Assembly: GCA_902769875.1 (NCBI GenBank)
Contig: CACXQV010000003.1
Coordinates: forward strand, 1-64,000
Length of the DNA stretch: 64,000 nt
Source of the DNA: an uncultured Bacteroidia bacterium
Lineage (GTDB): Bacteria; Bacteroidota; Bacteroidia; Bacteroidales; F082
Direction: 5' to 3'
The position numbers and the translations under genes were made by a program. The notes beneath the pieces were generated by a model. It saw nothing but the letters and a program-made list of their open reading frames with translations. It did not search any database and had not been told where the DNA came from. Of this stretch, positions 1-9,238 are shown one piece after another. Within the stretch, counting starts at the first letter, position 1. Each line of letters starts with the position of its first letter.

Positions 1-3000
1 CTTGGCGGTCATCGTCCATTCGTTCACCATCGTCCAGCCGCTCGTGCCGTTGTCGGAAATGGCAACGCCGAAGTGGTCGGCAGGATAGCTGGCATCCTGA
101 GCGCAAGCCCAGAAGCTGAAGGTGCTGCCGGCAGCAAGCGTCACTTGAGGCGAAACGAGATAGTTGTCAGGATACAGGACTTGGCCGGTACCATTGGCCC
201 AAGAGCCAGAAATCACATAGGCTGTAGAGCTGTTGTGGCCGGTGCCGGTCAGGTCAACACCTGCATTGTGGTAGTTGCCGGGATTCATGCTCGAAACCCA
301 AGTGTAGCCGTCACCGTCGGCATCGACAGTCGTCCAGCCGGCAGGCATGCCAGCGTCGAAGTTCTCGCTGAACGAGTCACCGTTGCCGCCGGGGCCTGGG
401 TTCGGGCCTGGGCTCGGGGCGTCGCCGTGGCCAGTCCACATAGCCCAGCCAGTGCGGCTCACATACAGGTCGCTCACACCGTAGATGATTTCGGTCATCA
501 CATAGCGCAGGCTGGTGGGATTCCAGATGCTCACGCTGTCAATGATGTCATAGTAGCCTTCGTTTTCGATCTTCACTTGATAATCGCCCTTGCGGAACAG
601 ATCCCAAGCGTAGTAGCCGGTCTCGTCGAGGACGACGGAACCCATCGGGTAGAGCTCTTGCTCGGCCTCATTGTAGTTGGTGAAGCTCACCGTCACGCCC
701 TCCGGGCTGTCGGCGCTGTTCAGCAACACAGTGATGTCGTCGTTCTCGCCGAGGTACATGCCCTTGTCGAGGCAGTTCGACCAAACGGTCTCGCTCTCGC
801 GAGGTTCGGCAAGCCAGTTCAGGTTGTTGCCACCGCCGGCAACACCTTCGAAGGTGATCTCGTCGATGAAGTAACGGTCTTCACCGCTGTTGACGCTGCT
901 GTCCTTACGATAGTACCAACGGAAGGTATGCGTACCAGCGGCCACGTCGAAGTGACGGTTGGCCCAGTTGGTGGTGCCACCCTCGCGGTATTGCTCCACG
1001 TTGTCGATATAGAAAGCACCCCAGTCGTAGTTCACGCTTTCGGAAGAGATACGGCTGAAGAAGTCGATGGAGCCATCGGTGACAAACTCGACAGTGGCAT
1101 CGATGTAGGACTCGGAGCTGGCAATGTTGTAGTTGCCGCTGGCCATGCAGTAGGAGCCGCTGTAAGGATTGCTGTTCCAAATGACCCAAGGATAGTTGCT
1201 GATGGTGTTGTCGAAGCCGGCAGGGATCTCGCCACCTTCGAAGTCAACAACCGAAATGCCGGATTGGCCAGGATTCGGGTTCGGGCCAGGACCTGGGCCA
1301 GGACCTGGGCCAGGACCGGGTTCGCCGTCAACAAAGCCACGAATCATCCAAGTGTAGTTGAGGCCGTAGTCGCCGGCATGCTCCCAAACGGCGCCGTCGA
1401 GCGACAGGAAGTCGGAGTTAGGATTGCCAACATAGTCGCAACCAGCCATCGGGTAAGCGATGTCAGGCGTGTAGAAGCACAACCACAGGTCTTGTGAGGC
1501 ATCGATGGTCACAGGCGTGGTCAAAGTGATGTCGTGCCATGCCATGTCGCCAGGCAGATACTGCGAAGCAGTGCTCACCAACGAACCGGGGGCGGTAGCG
1601 CCACCTTGGTGTACGTTCACGGTGTAGGTGCCGGAATAAGTCCAGCCATAGTCACCGTCGACATCCATGAAGATACCCACAGCGTTCAAGCTCTGGCCAG
1701 CGTATGGAGCAAGTTCGGCAGCGGGGAATCTGACGCCCCAGTACACGGCTCCACCACCGGTGCCAACGCCGCCACTGAAGGTTTCAGTGCAGTATTGCAG
1801 ATAAGCGCGGCTCTTGTCTTGAGGATCGGCGGCCACTTCCTTGTTGACCTTCGAACCCATTTGGGCAGCCTCGCTCGTGCTGAAGCTCCTGTTCACATTG
1901 GTAGGTTCTCCCCAAGTGATGGGCGACTCAAAAAGTTCGCCACGGTTGCCGGCATAGACGCAGCCGACGCCCCACTTGTAGATACCAGCCGGCAGTTCAG
2001 GCCACTCAATGTCGATGTAGATAGTGTCGCCAGGCCAGTTGGTAGCCAACAGCACGGTGTTCTCCTCGGTGTAAGGACCATCGTTGTAGCAATTGGTACG
2101 ATAGATGTTGTAGTGGTGCAAGCTACGGGTGTTGCCAGCCACAGCCTTGCCGGGTTCGCCGATGGTGATGTCATCAACATCGAGATAGAACATATCACTG
2201 CAATTGAAGTGACGGATGGCCACATAACCCATTCCGCTGTAAGCGCTCAGGTCGACGGTATATTCATACCAGTTGCCTTGTGCACGGTTGTTGCCATTGC
2301 GTGAGTGACCCATGGCATCAGCATCGTTGTTCATGACACCACCCTTGGCGGCCTTGGCCGTCATCGTCCACTCTTGGAGCATGGTGAAGTCGCTCGGGTT
2401 GGTGTTGCCAGTGGTCGAAACGGCCACGCCGAAGTGCTCGGCAGCATAGCTGGCATCTTGGGCGCAAGCGTAGAATCTCAACAGGCCACCCAATTCCACT
2501 TGAGGCGAAACGAGGTAGTTGTCGGGATAGAGGACCAAGCCGCTATAGTAGCTCTGGCTCAACACGCAGTCGTTGGAGCCGTTATGGCCGTAACCAGTGC
2601 TCATGATGTCGCTGGCCACATACCAACCGTAACCGTCGCCGTCGGCATCGATGCTGGTCCAGCCTTGCATCGTGCTGTTGTCGAAGTCGTAGGTCATGCC
2701 CGGGATGGGCGGTTCGGGTTGCTTGTAGAAGTTGATGTAGTCGACATAGAAGCAGTCGTCGTTGCTGTTCACGGAGCTGTCCTTCGTGTATCTCCACTGG
2801 AAGGTGTGCTCACCAGCGGTGACGTTATAGGTGCGCTCAGTCCAGTTGCCTGCACCGCTCCAGCTGCCCATCTCGACGCCGTCGATGAAGAAGCGACCGA
2901 AGTCGAAGTTGCTTTCGCAAGAAACCTTGCCGAAGAAGCTCATTTCGCCATCGGCGGGAATCTCAACCGTGACAGTCATGTTGCTGACCACGCTGGCCAC

Positions 3001-6000
3001 GCCGGCGCCGCCGCTCTTCATGCAGTAGATGCCTTCGTAAGGAGCAGTAGTGGTCACGCTCCAAGGATAAGTCGGGTCGAGCTGCCAATCGAACATGCTG
3101 AAGTCACCAGTCTCGAAGTCCTCGATGATTTCGCTGCCGGGCAGGCCGCAGCCCCAGTAAACCTTCACATACGGGCTCAACGGGTCGAGGCTGTCGGGAT
3201 AGTATTGGGCGATGACACCGCAAACCGGGTCGAAGTTCTCGTCCAACACATAGTCGACGGGGCTCGTGGTCACGTCGTAGGTGATGGCAATCGGGTTGCC
3301 TTGGACAGGAGCCGTGATGGTTTGATAGCCATCCTTTGCAGCCTGGCCATTATAGCTACCGGCATACACAGCACCGCTATAGTAACCTTGGGCGTTGGTG
3401 GTGAAGTTGTAGGTGTGGTTCACACCGAACTCGTCAGGGCCAACCATGGTGACGGTGGCGCCGGCGATGCCGGTGGTGCCGTCTTGTTCGTAGACGTGGC
3501 CGTTCACGTTGCCACGACCGCTCACCTTCACGTTGACGGTGTTCGACGGGGCGCTTTCGCCCTCATCGTACACGGCAGTGACACAATAGGTGTAGCCACC
3601 CATGTTGTACGGCAGAGGACCATCGGTGTAGGTGCTGGCATTGATCATATTGGTGTTGGTTTCGCCAACCTTCACGCCATCACGATAGATGTAATAGGTA
3701 CGGAAAGTACGGTCAACCACGGCATTCCAGTTGAGGACGATGTTCTCGTCGTCAAACACGGTTTGGTCGGCAGCAGTCAGGTTCTGCGGGATGTTGAGGT
3801 GGGTGGTGAAGCCCCAAATCGGGCTGCTCACGCCAGCTTCGCATCCGCCGTTGTTGAACTCAACACGCCAGAAGTAGTTGTTGTTGTTCCAGAGGTTGCG
3901 CACCGTGAAGCTGTTGGCCAAAGAGGTGCTGAAGCTGCCATCTTCAGGATACATAACCGTTTGCGGATGGTTGGGATCCGGGTGATAGGTGGAGCCGAAG
4001 ATCAAGCGCCAGCCAGTAGCGTAGGCGGGAATCTGCCAACGCAGCGTCACACTACCCGGTTCAATCTCGTCCTCGTTGTCGGCAGGCTGCGGGTTAAAGG
4101 CAAAGCCTTCGACTTGCGGGCAAGGCATATTGTCGCCATTGATGGTCACTTCGAAGTCTGGATCGGTCGAAGAAGCCAGCAAATAATAGGTGCCGGGACG
4201 CACAGGCAGGTTCTCGATGACAGGGCCGCAGGCATATTCGATGCCCGTGCCGCCGCCACCGGGAGTGATGTCGATCTGGACATTGGAACGATAGGTATAC
4301 AATACCTTGCTGCCGCCGTAGCTGCCCAAATCGTACGGATTCGGATTGTAGCTGTCGCTGTAGCAACGCAGGGCCATATTGGCCGAGCCAGGCGAAGTGG
4401 TCTGACGCCAATTGTAGCTCGTTCCGGGATAGCCCGAAGTGCCATCATAGAAGGCCACCAACAGGTTGCTCGTGCCGTCGTATTGGAACGGGGTGTTGAG
4501 CGTGAAGGTGTACCAACCGGCAGCGGTCGGGGCGATGTCGCCCGTCCAAACGATGTCGGAAGCGGCGAGAGGCTCGTGATCAGAGGTAGAAGCAAAAGAG
4601 CTGCGTGCCACGTTCTTCATGTACATCGTCACATTCGGGGTGTTGTAGGCCGTACCGTAGTTGTAGTAGAAGCTGATGCTGTTGATGGTACCGGCAGTGC
4701 CAATTTCCTCGGCAGTGTAGATCTGCTCAGTGCAGGAGTAGTTGAAGTAATTGTCGATGGGGAAATAGTAGGTCGTACCAGTGCCTTCGCCAATCTCAAC
4801 GATGTCGCGGTTGCCAGCGGCGCGGCCACCGCCCTTCATGATGATGTTGGCGCGAACCGTGTTGCTGCGGGTCCAGTTGTAGGTCGTGGTTTCCATGTTG
4901 TAAGGCGAACCATCTTCATAGAGATAGCCGCGAGCATAGAAACCGGGGTTGTGCGACTGCCAGCTGATGCTGCTGGTCCAGCTGCCGTTGTTGCGTTGGC
5001 AGAGGATCATCACGTTGCTGTGGCCGTCCCAAGCGAAGCTGCCTTCATTGAAGACGAACTCGACCCAGCCCGTAGGAGTGGGTTGCGAAAGGTTGCCGGT
5101 ATACACCTTGGTCATGCCGGCGGTCAAGGGTGAAGTGGCAGGCACTTCGGTGTCGGTCACGTTGGCCATCCAGATGGTGATGTTGTTCTGGTCTTGGCTG
5201 ATGCTGTTGGTGGCATTCCAGCTCAAGCTCGTGAACGGGGCCGAAGTCACGCCAGCCTCTTCAAGCTCGGCGGCGGTGAAGATTTCGGCAGAGATGCTGT
5301 AGTTGTACAAGGTGTAGAACGGGAAGTAGCCGGAAGTGCTGGTGCCTTCACCGATTTGAACCTCAAACGGAGTGGCGGCGCCACCACCGGCACCCATTTC
5401 GATGCCTTGGTAGTAGTTGTGGGCCATCGGGCCACCTTCGCCATTGAAGTCCTCAGTGTAGAGGGCCACCTTGCCGTTTGCGCCTTGCGTAACAGCAGCG
5501 CTGATCATCATGTCATTATCCACAGTGAACTTATACACGGCATCCAAACCGTCGGGGATGTTGTTAGGCTCATCTGTGAACGGCATGTTGTAGTCGTCGT
5601 GCAAAGTGGTGGGAGCGATGTTGGCGGGAATGCCTTGATAGCTGAAACCGGGAGTGATGGTTCCGAAGTCGTAAGCCAGTTCGACGACATCCGGGCAAGC
5701 CGGGTCGTAAGGCTCGGCAGTGATGGGCCAAATGGCAGCCGTGCGGGTGTCGTAGAGGGCCACAAATTGCCATTCGTTCAGCGTAGAAGTGCCGGTGTTC
5801 AAAACGACATCGACCACATCGTTGTGAGCCACGGTCAAAGGAAGTTCGGGCTCAACAATGCTGAAGAACTCATCGGGAGTGAAGTCCATGCGGGTCAAGG
5901 TGACGCGCGGACCGTCGTTGCGGAGTTGGAAGGTGAAGGGCTCCAACCATGCGCCGTTGGCACGAGGACCAACATTGATGATGTTGACCACTTGATCGTC

Positions 6001-7209
6001 CTGCATGGCGACAAGCACGTCTTCGATGCCACCGCCACCAGCAGTGGTGATGTCGAGTCTCACCACGTTCTTCGAAGTCAGCGTGTAGCCAGTCACACCG
6101 GGAGCAGCCGGGTCGTAAACCGTGCCGTCACGATAGGCATAGATGGCCTGGTCGCCAGCGGCCGGGAAAGTGACGCCAGCGGCGCCGCTGCTCCAACTGC
6201 CTGTAACATCCTGGACACAGATGACCAAGTTGCCATTGCCGGAATAGGCGAAAGGCGTGTTAAGTGTGAAGGTGGTCTCAACAGGGTCAGTGATGCCATT
6301 GGCCAAGACGCCTGAGGCAACCAAGTCGCTTGCCGACATGCTCACCCAAGCGCTACCATTGGCGAAGGTGCTTTCGCTCACTTCCTTCATGTAGACGTTC
6401 AGGTTACGGGCATAGTTCGAAGTGTTTCTCAGCCACATGCCGAAAGCAGTGATGCTGCCACCCACACCGATTTCATCAGCGGTGTAGATTTGCTGCGTGA
6501 ACGAGTAATCGTACAACGAGTAGGTGGGCAAATACGAATTGGTCGTGGTTGACGTGGGGTCGCCAATCGTCACCGTAACCGCTTGGCCACCACCGCCGCC
6601 GCCAGCCGTGATTTCGAGCTGGGCATTGCCTAGGTAGGAGCGGACGTAGGAACTGCCACTGTACGAACCCAGATTGTACGGATCCGGATTGTACGAATCG
6701 CTGTACCACTGCACACTTGCACCAGTCACCGAAGTGTAGGTGAAGTAGCGGGTGCTGTAGCCACTCGTGAATTCGTGCATGGCTACCATCAGATTACTAT
6801 AGCCGTCGTAGGCGAAAGGCGTAGTGAGGTTGATGGTCACCCAGCCAGTGTAGTTGGCCGGAATGGTCCACAAACCCGAGTACACCACATCACCGGGGGT
6901 GACGGTCTCGTAATCCGAAGTGCTCGAGAAGGAGGTTCTCGACACGTTCTTCATGTACAGAGCAATTTCGTTGGTCTGTTCGACCGAATTGCTCGTACCG
7001 AGGTAGAAACTGATGGAAGAAATGTTTCCAGCAGTCCCAATGTCACTGGCGGAATACACCTGCTCAGTGAACGAGTAACCATAGAGAGAGTTGAACGGGA
7101 CATAGTACGACGTACCCGTGCCCGTGCCAATCTCAATGGTCTCCGCCCGTGCCACGCCCATGAAGGCCAGCACAAGCGTCATCATCAAAGAAAATACTTT
7201 CTTTTTCAT
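1..7209 (-). CDS. Giant secreted modular adhesin-like protein (5' 2403 codons; 3' end off window)
   Basis: The frame opens with ATG at 7209 and runs to base 1 without a stop, so the C-terminus (probably a T9SS sorting domain) lies outside. Residues 1-22 are a signal peptide (MKKKVFSLMMTL, cleavage near ARA-E). Four copies of a module of about 170 residues begin near residues 23, 206, 611 and 800, recognisable by EIGxGTGT, an aromatic Y-YSFTEQIY segment and AYDGxSNLMVA. Later come fibronectin-like domains, a CarboxypepD_reg-like stretch (GRGNVNGHVYEQDG), two lectin-like FETGDF/FEGGEIP modules and two choice-of-anchor J / cleaved-adhesin modules (GWTSIDADGDGYGW, YPDNYLVSPQV), as in gingipain adhesin regions. 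Pro-Gly linkers join modules. No protease motif is visible. Inferred role: cell-surface adhesion or polymer binding; the true substrate is unknown. Confidence 0.85.
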   Translation of the reverse strand, partial: MKKKVFSLMMTLVLAFMGVARAETIEIGTGTGTSYYVPFNSLYGYSFTEQVYSASDIGTAGNISSISFYLGTSNSVEQTNEIALYMKNVSRTSFSSTSDYETVTPGDVVYSGLWTIPANYTGWVTINLTTPFAYDGYSNLMVAMHEFTSGYSTRYFTYTSVTGASVQWYSDSYNPDPYNLGSYSGSSYVRSYLGNAQLEITAGGGGGGQAVTVTIGDPTSTTTNSYLPTYSLYDYSFTQQIYTADEIGVGGSITAFGMWLRNTSNYARNLNVYMKEVSESTFANGSAWVSMSASDLVASGVLANGITDPVETTFTLNTPFAYSGNGNLVICVQDVTGSWSSGAAGVTFPAAGDQAIYAYRDGTVYDPAAPGVTGYTLTSKNVVRLDITTAGGGGIEDVLVAMQDDQVVNIINVGPRANGAWLEPFTFQLRNDGPRVTLTRMDFTPDEFFSIVEPELPLTVAHNDVVDVVLNTGTSTLNEWQFVALYDTRTAAIWPITAEPYDPACPDVVELAYDFGTITPGFSYQGIPANIAPTTLHDDYNMPFTDEPNNIPDGLDAVYKFTVDNDMMISAAVTQGANGKVALYTEDFNGEGGPMAHNYYQGIEMGAGGGAATPFEVQIGEGTSTSGYFPFYTLYNYSISAEIFTAAELEEAGVTSAPFTSLSWNATNSISQDQNNITIWMANVTDTEVPATSPLTAGMTKVYTGNLSQPTPTGWVEFVFNEGSFAWDGHSNVMILCQRNNGSWTSSISWQSHNPGFYARGYLYEDGSPYNMETTTYNWTRSNTVRANIIMKGGGRAAGNRDIVEIGEGTGTTYYFPIDNYFNYSCTEQIYTAEEIGTAGTINSISFYYNYGTAYNTPNVTMYMKNVARSSFASTSDHEPLAASDIVWTGDIAPTAAGWYTFTLNTPFQYDGTSNLLVAFYDGTSGYPGTSYNWRQTTSPGSANMALRCYSDSYNPNPYDLGSYGGSKVLYTYRSNVQIDITPGGGGTGIEYACGPVIENLPVRPGTYYLLASSTDPDFEVTINGDNMPCPQVEGFAFNPQPADNEDEIEPGSVTLRWQIPAYATGWRLIFGSTYHPDPNHPQTVMYPEDGSFSTSLANSFTVRNLWNNNNYFWRVEFNNGGCEAGVSSPIWGFTTHLNIPQNLTAADQTVFDDENIVLNWNAVVDRTFRTYYIYRDGVKVGETNTNMINASTYTDGPLPYNMGGYTYCVTAVYDEGESAPSNTVNVKVSGRGNVNGHVYEQDGTTGIAGATVTMVGPDEFGVNHTYNFTTNAQGYYSGAVYAGSYNGQAAKDGYQTITAPVQGNPIAITYDVTTSPVDYVLDENFDPVCGVIAQYYPDSLDPLSPYVKVYWGCGLPGSEIIEDFETGDFSMFDWQLDPTYPWSVTTTAPYEGIYCMKSGGAGVASVVSNMTVTVEIPADGEMSFFGKVSCESNFDFGRFFIDGVEMGSWSGAGNWTERTYNVTAGEHTFQWRYTKDSSVNSNDDCFYVDYINFYKQPEPPIPGMTYDFDNSTMQGWTSIDADGDGYGWYVASDIMSTGYGHNGSNDCVLSQSYYSGLVLYPDNYLVSPQVELGGLLRFYACAQDASYAAEHFGVAVSTTGNTNPSDFTMLQEWTMTAKAAKGGVMNNDADAMGHSRNGNNRAQGNWYEYTVDLSAYSGMGYVAIRHFNCSDMFYLDVDDITIGEPGKAVAGNTRSLHHYNIYRTNCYNDGPYTEENTVLLATNWPGDTIYIDIEWPELPAGIYKWGVGCVYAGNRGELFESPITWGEPTNVNRSFSTSEAAQMGSKVNKEVAADPQDKSRAYLQYCTETFSGGVGTGGGAVYWGVRFPAAELAPYAGQSLNAVGIFMDVDGDYGWTYSGTYTVNVHQGGATAPGSLVSTASQYLPGDMAWHDITLTTPVTIDASQDLWLCFYTPDIAYPMAGCDYVGNPNSDFLSLDGAVWEHAGDYGLNYTWMIRGFVDGEPGPGPGPGPGPGPNPNPGQSGISVVDFEGGEIPAGFDNTISNYPWVIWNSNPYSGSYCMASGNYNIASSESYIDATVEFVTDGSIDFFSRISSESVNYDWGAFYIDNVEQYREGGTTNWANRHFDVAAGTHTFRWYYRKDSSVNSGEDRYFIDEITFEGVAGGGNNLNWLAEPRESETVWSNCLDKGMYLGENDDITVLLNSADSPEGVTVSFTNYNEAEQELYPMGSVVLDETGYYAWDLFRKGDYQVKIENEGYYDIIDSVSIWNPTSLRYVMTEIIYGVSDLYVSRTGWAMWTGHGDAPSPGPNPGPGGNGDSFSENFDAGMPAGWTTVDADGDGYTWVSSMNPGNYHNAGVDLTGTGHNSSTAYVISGSWANGTGQVLYPDNYLVSPQVTLAAGSTFSFWACAQDASYPADHFGVAISDNGTSGWTMVNEWTMTAK

Positions 7210-7434
7210 AATGAATTGAGTTTAGTTAATAAATAGGTGAATTAAATGGTTTCGATCTTGGATGCGCAGGACTGCGTGACGCGGGGCGCGCCGCCGCAAT
7301 GCCGCGAAGCGATTGCCTGAAATGGCAAAAGCACCGCTGCCAAATGGCAAGGTGTAACCGATTGCGCTAAGCATCTTACGGACATTCGAATGCATAGTAA
7401 ACGCGTTTTTGTTGTCTAGACATAAAAAAGACAA
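7210..7434 (-). other. GC-rich leader region upstream of the giant adhesin gene
   Basis: The block at about 7260-7380 is much richer in G+C than the flanking AT-rich ends. On the minus strand a 57-codon ATG frame (from 7395, ending 7222) crosses it and reads GSGAFAISGNRFAALRRRAP. No match to a known family is recognised, and no clear TAnnTTTG box precedes the adhesin start. It may be an untranslated leader, a small leader peptide or a decayed gene; coding status is unproven. Confidence 0.25.
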
Positions 7435-7487
7435 AAAAAGCGTGTCTTACCCTTAGTCCTTTTTTGGACTTGTAAGACACGCTTTTT
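7435..7487 (-). terminator. Terminator of the 12135-7518 operon
   Basis: A perfect 16-bp inverted repeat (7435-7450 with 7472-7487, core AGCGTGTCTTAC) encloses a second 5-bp hairpin (AGTCC/GGACT, 7455-7459 and 7466-7470). On the minus strand it is followed by a T-rich run. It lies just past the stop of the last operon gene, as an intrinsic terminator should. Confidence 0.85.
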
Positions 7488-7517
7488 GGATTTAAAATCC
7501 AAAATATCAAAAACTTG

Positions 7518-8711
7518 CTATCTGACGGGCATCTTTAGCGAAGCCATACCGCCGAGGCGGTCATACACCTTTATTATATATAAGCCCGTGGGCAGCGTGG
7601 CGACGTTCACCGTCTCGCTGAGGGTTTCCATCACCATTTGTCCGGCCATGTTGTAGATTTCGGCCTTTTGGAAGCCTTCGGCCTGAATCTGGATTTCGTT
7701 CTCGGCAGGAACGGGATAGACCTTGAAATTGGCCTGGGCGTTCTCGTTTACACCAGTAAGGTCAACATAGGTCATGTCGATTTCAGTGCCATAGAACGTC
7801 TTGGTCGCGGCATTGTAGCCGTATGCCATTTCCAATTCCTCATCACACACAATCCCACCTTCTACTTTCATTGCTGTGCCATTAACGGCATTGCCGTCAA
7901 CATAACTGAACCGGCAAATGATGTCATCCTCCCAAACCGAGCTATTGACCATCCATCCCTGAAGAAGTTTGGAGTCAAAGCAACCCTCATCGTTATAGTG
8001 ATAGATGACTTTCACGAAATTCACCCAAGCGTTGTTTTGCCATAATTCATAAAGAATCTCGGTGACATGCTCATCGAAATCGAGGGTGTAGGTCTCTTTT
8101 TCGTCGTTTTGCCAAGCTCCACCTTGCATATATTGGATAAGCACTTCCAAGGTGTTGCCGGTTCTGGTGTAAGTCCAAAGCTCGTCCGACGACCAATTGT
8201 TGCCGTTCCAGTCCCAATAAAGGACGGTGGTCACATTGCCGTTGTAGTTGTAGACTTCCTTCGTATCGTTCACCCAATTGCCATTTTCCCATTCTTGGTA
8301 AATGACCTCGCTCAGTTCGCCACCTTCGTAGGTGTAGGAAGCGCGGGCATCGTTCTCAAACACTCCGATCTCGTATGCCGACATACCTATAACCTCAAGC
8401 ACATTGCCTGCGAAATCGTATTCGTAATTAATTACATAAAAGTCATTCCAGCCATCGCCTTCGTCCATTTCGGTACGCTCCTCAATAAGGTAAAAGTCAT
8501 ACTCATCGTAAGTGTAAGTGGTGCGATACTTCTCACCGTCAACGGTATGCCAAGCAGCGGTTTGAGGCACCACTGTGGTTTCGTCGCGCACGCCATAGTG
8601 CTTGAGCACATTTTGGGTCACATTCGATTTCAGGTTGGCATTGCGTTGTGCAAAGCCCACATTTCCAAACGCCATCACAAGGACGGCCAAAGTAAAGATT
8701 GTTTTTTTCAT
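7518..8711 (-). CDS. Secreted protein with T9SS type A sorting domain
   Basis: 397 residues. An N-terminal signal peptide (MKKTIFTLAVLVMAFG, cleavage after GFA) and a C-terminal T9SS tail (VYPVPAENEIQIQ, then LPTGLYIIKVYD) indicate export through the type IX system and surface attachment. The middle (about 60-300) has four or five loose repeats of 35-40 residues with the pattern Y-x-W-x-NGNWV/NNWS-x-D-x-x-YTY, resembling the short beta-strand repeats of Bacteroidetes secreted proteins of unknown function. No catalytic motif is seen. It is the last gene of a four-gene operon, 12 bases after the upstream lipoprotein, and is followed by a strong terminator. The function is unknown. Confidence 0.85.
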   Translation of the reverse strand: MKKTIFTLAVLVMAFGNVGFAQRNANLKSNVTQNVLKHYGVRDETTVVPQTAAWHTVDGEKYRTTYTYDEYDFYLIEERTEMDEGDGWNDFYVINYEYDFAGNVLEVIGMSAYEIGVFENDARASYTYEGGELSEVIYQEWENGNWVNDTKEVYNYNGNVTTVLYWDWNGNNWSSDELWTYTRTGNTLEVLIQYMQGGAWQNDEKETYTLDFDEHVTEILYELWQNNAWVNFVKVIYHYNDEGCFDSKLLQGWMVNSSVWEDDIICRFSYVDGNAVNGTAMKVEGGIVCDEELEMAYGYNAATKTFYGTEIDMTYVDLTGVNENAQANFKVYPVPAENEIQIQAEGFQKAEIYNMAGQMVMETLSETVNVATLPTGLYIIKVYDRLGGMASLKMPVR

Positions 8712-8723
8712 TTGTGTAATTAT

Positions 8724-9230
8724 TTAGTTTTTAATGACATCGAAATAATAGTTGTAGCTTTCCCTCACATACTGATGCTGATTGCTGTCAACGCCATAAA
8801 TGGTCTTGCGGGCGTAGCCGTGCAAACGAATCTCGCCCTTGCTGTTGTCGTAAACCGAGGCCGACACCGAATACTCAGTGTTGGAAGTGGAGTGACCATT
8901 TGTCATATTGATCAGGAAATCGTCTTCGTTATGTGAAGGATCGCCCGTAAAAGTCTGGTTGTAGCCTTCGTTGGGGCAATTAACCTTAAACTCAATCGAA
9001 CTTCCCGAATAATGGGAAATGGTGATTTCGGCATCCTTGCAAAGATGGCAATACTCCCCTTCCGTCAAGGCATCGAAGGCATCCGGCAGGTTGGAGAAAC
9101 GATACGTCCCTACGATGTCGGTGTTGGTGTAGCCATAATAGTGGTTCCATTCCGTTTTTTGGGTTTTCCCACACGAAACGAGCATCAAGCCCAAAGCCAT
9201 AAGCATCAGCTTCAAAGTCTTGTTTTTCAT
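8724..9230 (-). CDS. Small lipoprotein of unknown function
   Basis: 168 residues. The start MKNKTLKLMLMALGLMLVSC is a typical lipoprotein signal with the lipobox LVSC, so Cys20 should be acylated and the protein anchored in a membrane. The mature part has a CHLC motif at mid-protein and closely spaced aromatic residues but no domain I recognise. It lies 8 bases after the M1 peptidase and 12 bases before the T9SS gene, in the same operon, so it may serve the same export or peptide-handling process. Function is not assigned. Confidence 0.8.
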   Translation of the reverse strand: MKNKTLKLMLMALGLMLVSCGKTQKTEWNHYYGYTNTDIVGTYRFSNLPDAFDALTEGEYCHLCKDAEITISHYSGSSIEFKVNCPNEGYNQTFTGDPSHNEDDFLINMTNGHSTSNTEYSVSASVYDNSKGEIRLHGYARKTIYGVDSNQHQYVRESYNYYFDVIKN

Positions 9231-9238
9231 TGTTTCCC

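Noticed and set aside
1262-1320. Short tandem DNA repeat (CCAGGACCTGGG-like)
   Set aside because: It simply encodes a Gly-Pro linker between domains of the adhesin; no separate element.
2305-5133. 942-codon plus-strand ORF (with similar ones at 73-1497, 1534-2304, 5194-6315)
   Set aside because: They run codon-for-codon opposite the giant adhesin frame. The sense gene rarely uses TTA, CTA and TCA codons, which leaves the mirror frame free of stops. The sense strand has the signal peptide and repeated domains.
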